A stretch of 64,000 bases of DNA, taken from Eudromia elegans. Taxonomy: Eukaryota; Chordata; Aves; Tinamiformes; Tinamidae. Under the pieces are notes generated by a model that worked only from the letters and a program-made list of their open reading frames with translations, made no database searches and was not told the DNA's origin. The stretch is from contig PTEX01000488.1 of the NCBI GenBank assembly GCA_003342815.1, positions 124,001 through 188,000 of the forward strand, written 5' to 3'. Of the stretch, positions 63,794-64,000 are shown piece after piece. The position numbers were made by a program, and so were the translations under genes. Each line of letters starts with the position of its first letter. Within the stretch, counting starts at the first letter, position 1.

Positions 63794-64000
63794 TGGGAGG
63801 ATTGGGTTAGGGATTACTTAGGCAAACTAGATGCCCATAAATCTATGGGCCCGGATGGAATGCACCCAGGAATGCTGTGGGAACTGGTGAGGGTTATTGC
63901 ACAGATGCTCTCCATCCTCTTCAAGAGGTTGTGGTGAGCAGGGGAGGTGCCAGAGGACTGGAAGAGAGCCAACATCACACCAGTCTTCAAAAAGGTCAAG
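63794..64000 (+). mobile_element. CR1 reverse-transcriptase fragment, runs off window end
   Basis: The reading YLGKLDAHKSMGPDGMHPGM, then LWELVRVIAQMLSILFKRLW, a TGA, and in another frame VPEDWKRANITPVFKK is the early RT region of CR1 ORF2. It is collinear with 20332-20515 of the larger element. The 5' end at about 63.79 kb is mid-ORF2, so the copy is 5'-truncated as is usual for CR1. It is diverged and non-coding, in sense to TK2. Confidence 0.9.

Overview
The window is nuclear DNA from a vertebrate, almost certainly a bird. It is AT-rich, and its coding information is a few short exons separated by kilobase introns. The dominant repeat is CR1, the non-LTR retrotransposon of birds, ending in the CR1-type ATTCTRTG octamer repeat. 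The exon translations match the chemokine-like factor / MARVEL (CKLF/CMTM) locus that lies on human 16q22. The species is not resolvable by eye.

Layout: CMTM4 (+; exons 2-4 at 15245-30927, with exon 1 upstream of the window) is followed by a probable long 3' UTR. CMTM3 (-; five coding exons, 54183 down to 42640) and CKLF (-; four coding exons, 57447 down to 55016) follow in tandem. TK2 (+; exons 1-6 at 57584-61944, rest beyond the window) is head-to-head with CKLF across a 136-bp CpG-rich interval. The order TK2 / CKLF / CMTM3 / CMTM4 and all relative orientations match the human locus. No CMTM1 or CMTM2 is visible between CKLF and CMTM3.

CMTM3, CMTM4 and CKLF encode small four-helix MARVEL membrane proteins. 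In all three the internal introns fall at the same places in the fold, between complete codons, as expected for tandem-duplicated paralogues. CMTM4 is a known partner of CMTM6 in PD-L1 maintenance in mammals. TK2 is the mitochondrial deoxynucleoside kinase and is a neighbour, not a relative.

Mobile DNA: one near full-length but inactivated CR1 (about 17.4-21.9 kb) lies in CMTM4 intron 2 in sense orientation. It keeps an ORF1 SGNH-esterase region and most of an ORF2 endonuclease/reverse transcriptase, broken by stops and frameshifts. A second CR1 RT fragment begins at about 63.8 kb and runs off the end. There are several microsatellites and homopolymers, and a 425-N assembly gap at 54184-54608 directly abuts the CMTM3 start codon.

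I found no convincing undescribed system. The points most worth a second look are the missing CMTM1/2, the compact CKLF/TK2 divergent promoter with an out-of-frame upstream ATG over the TK2 start, the T22 tract plus AAG acceptor of the last CMTM3 exon, and the assembly gap over the CMTM3 promoter.
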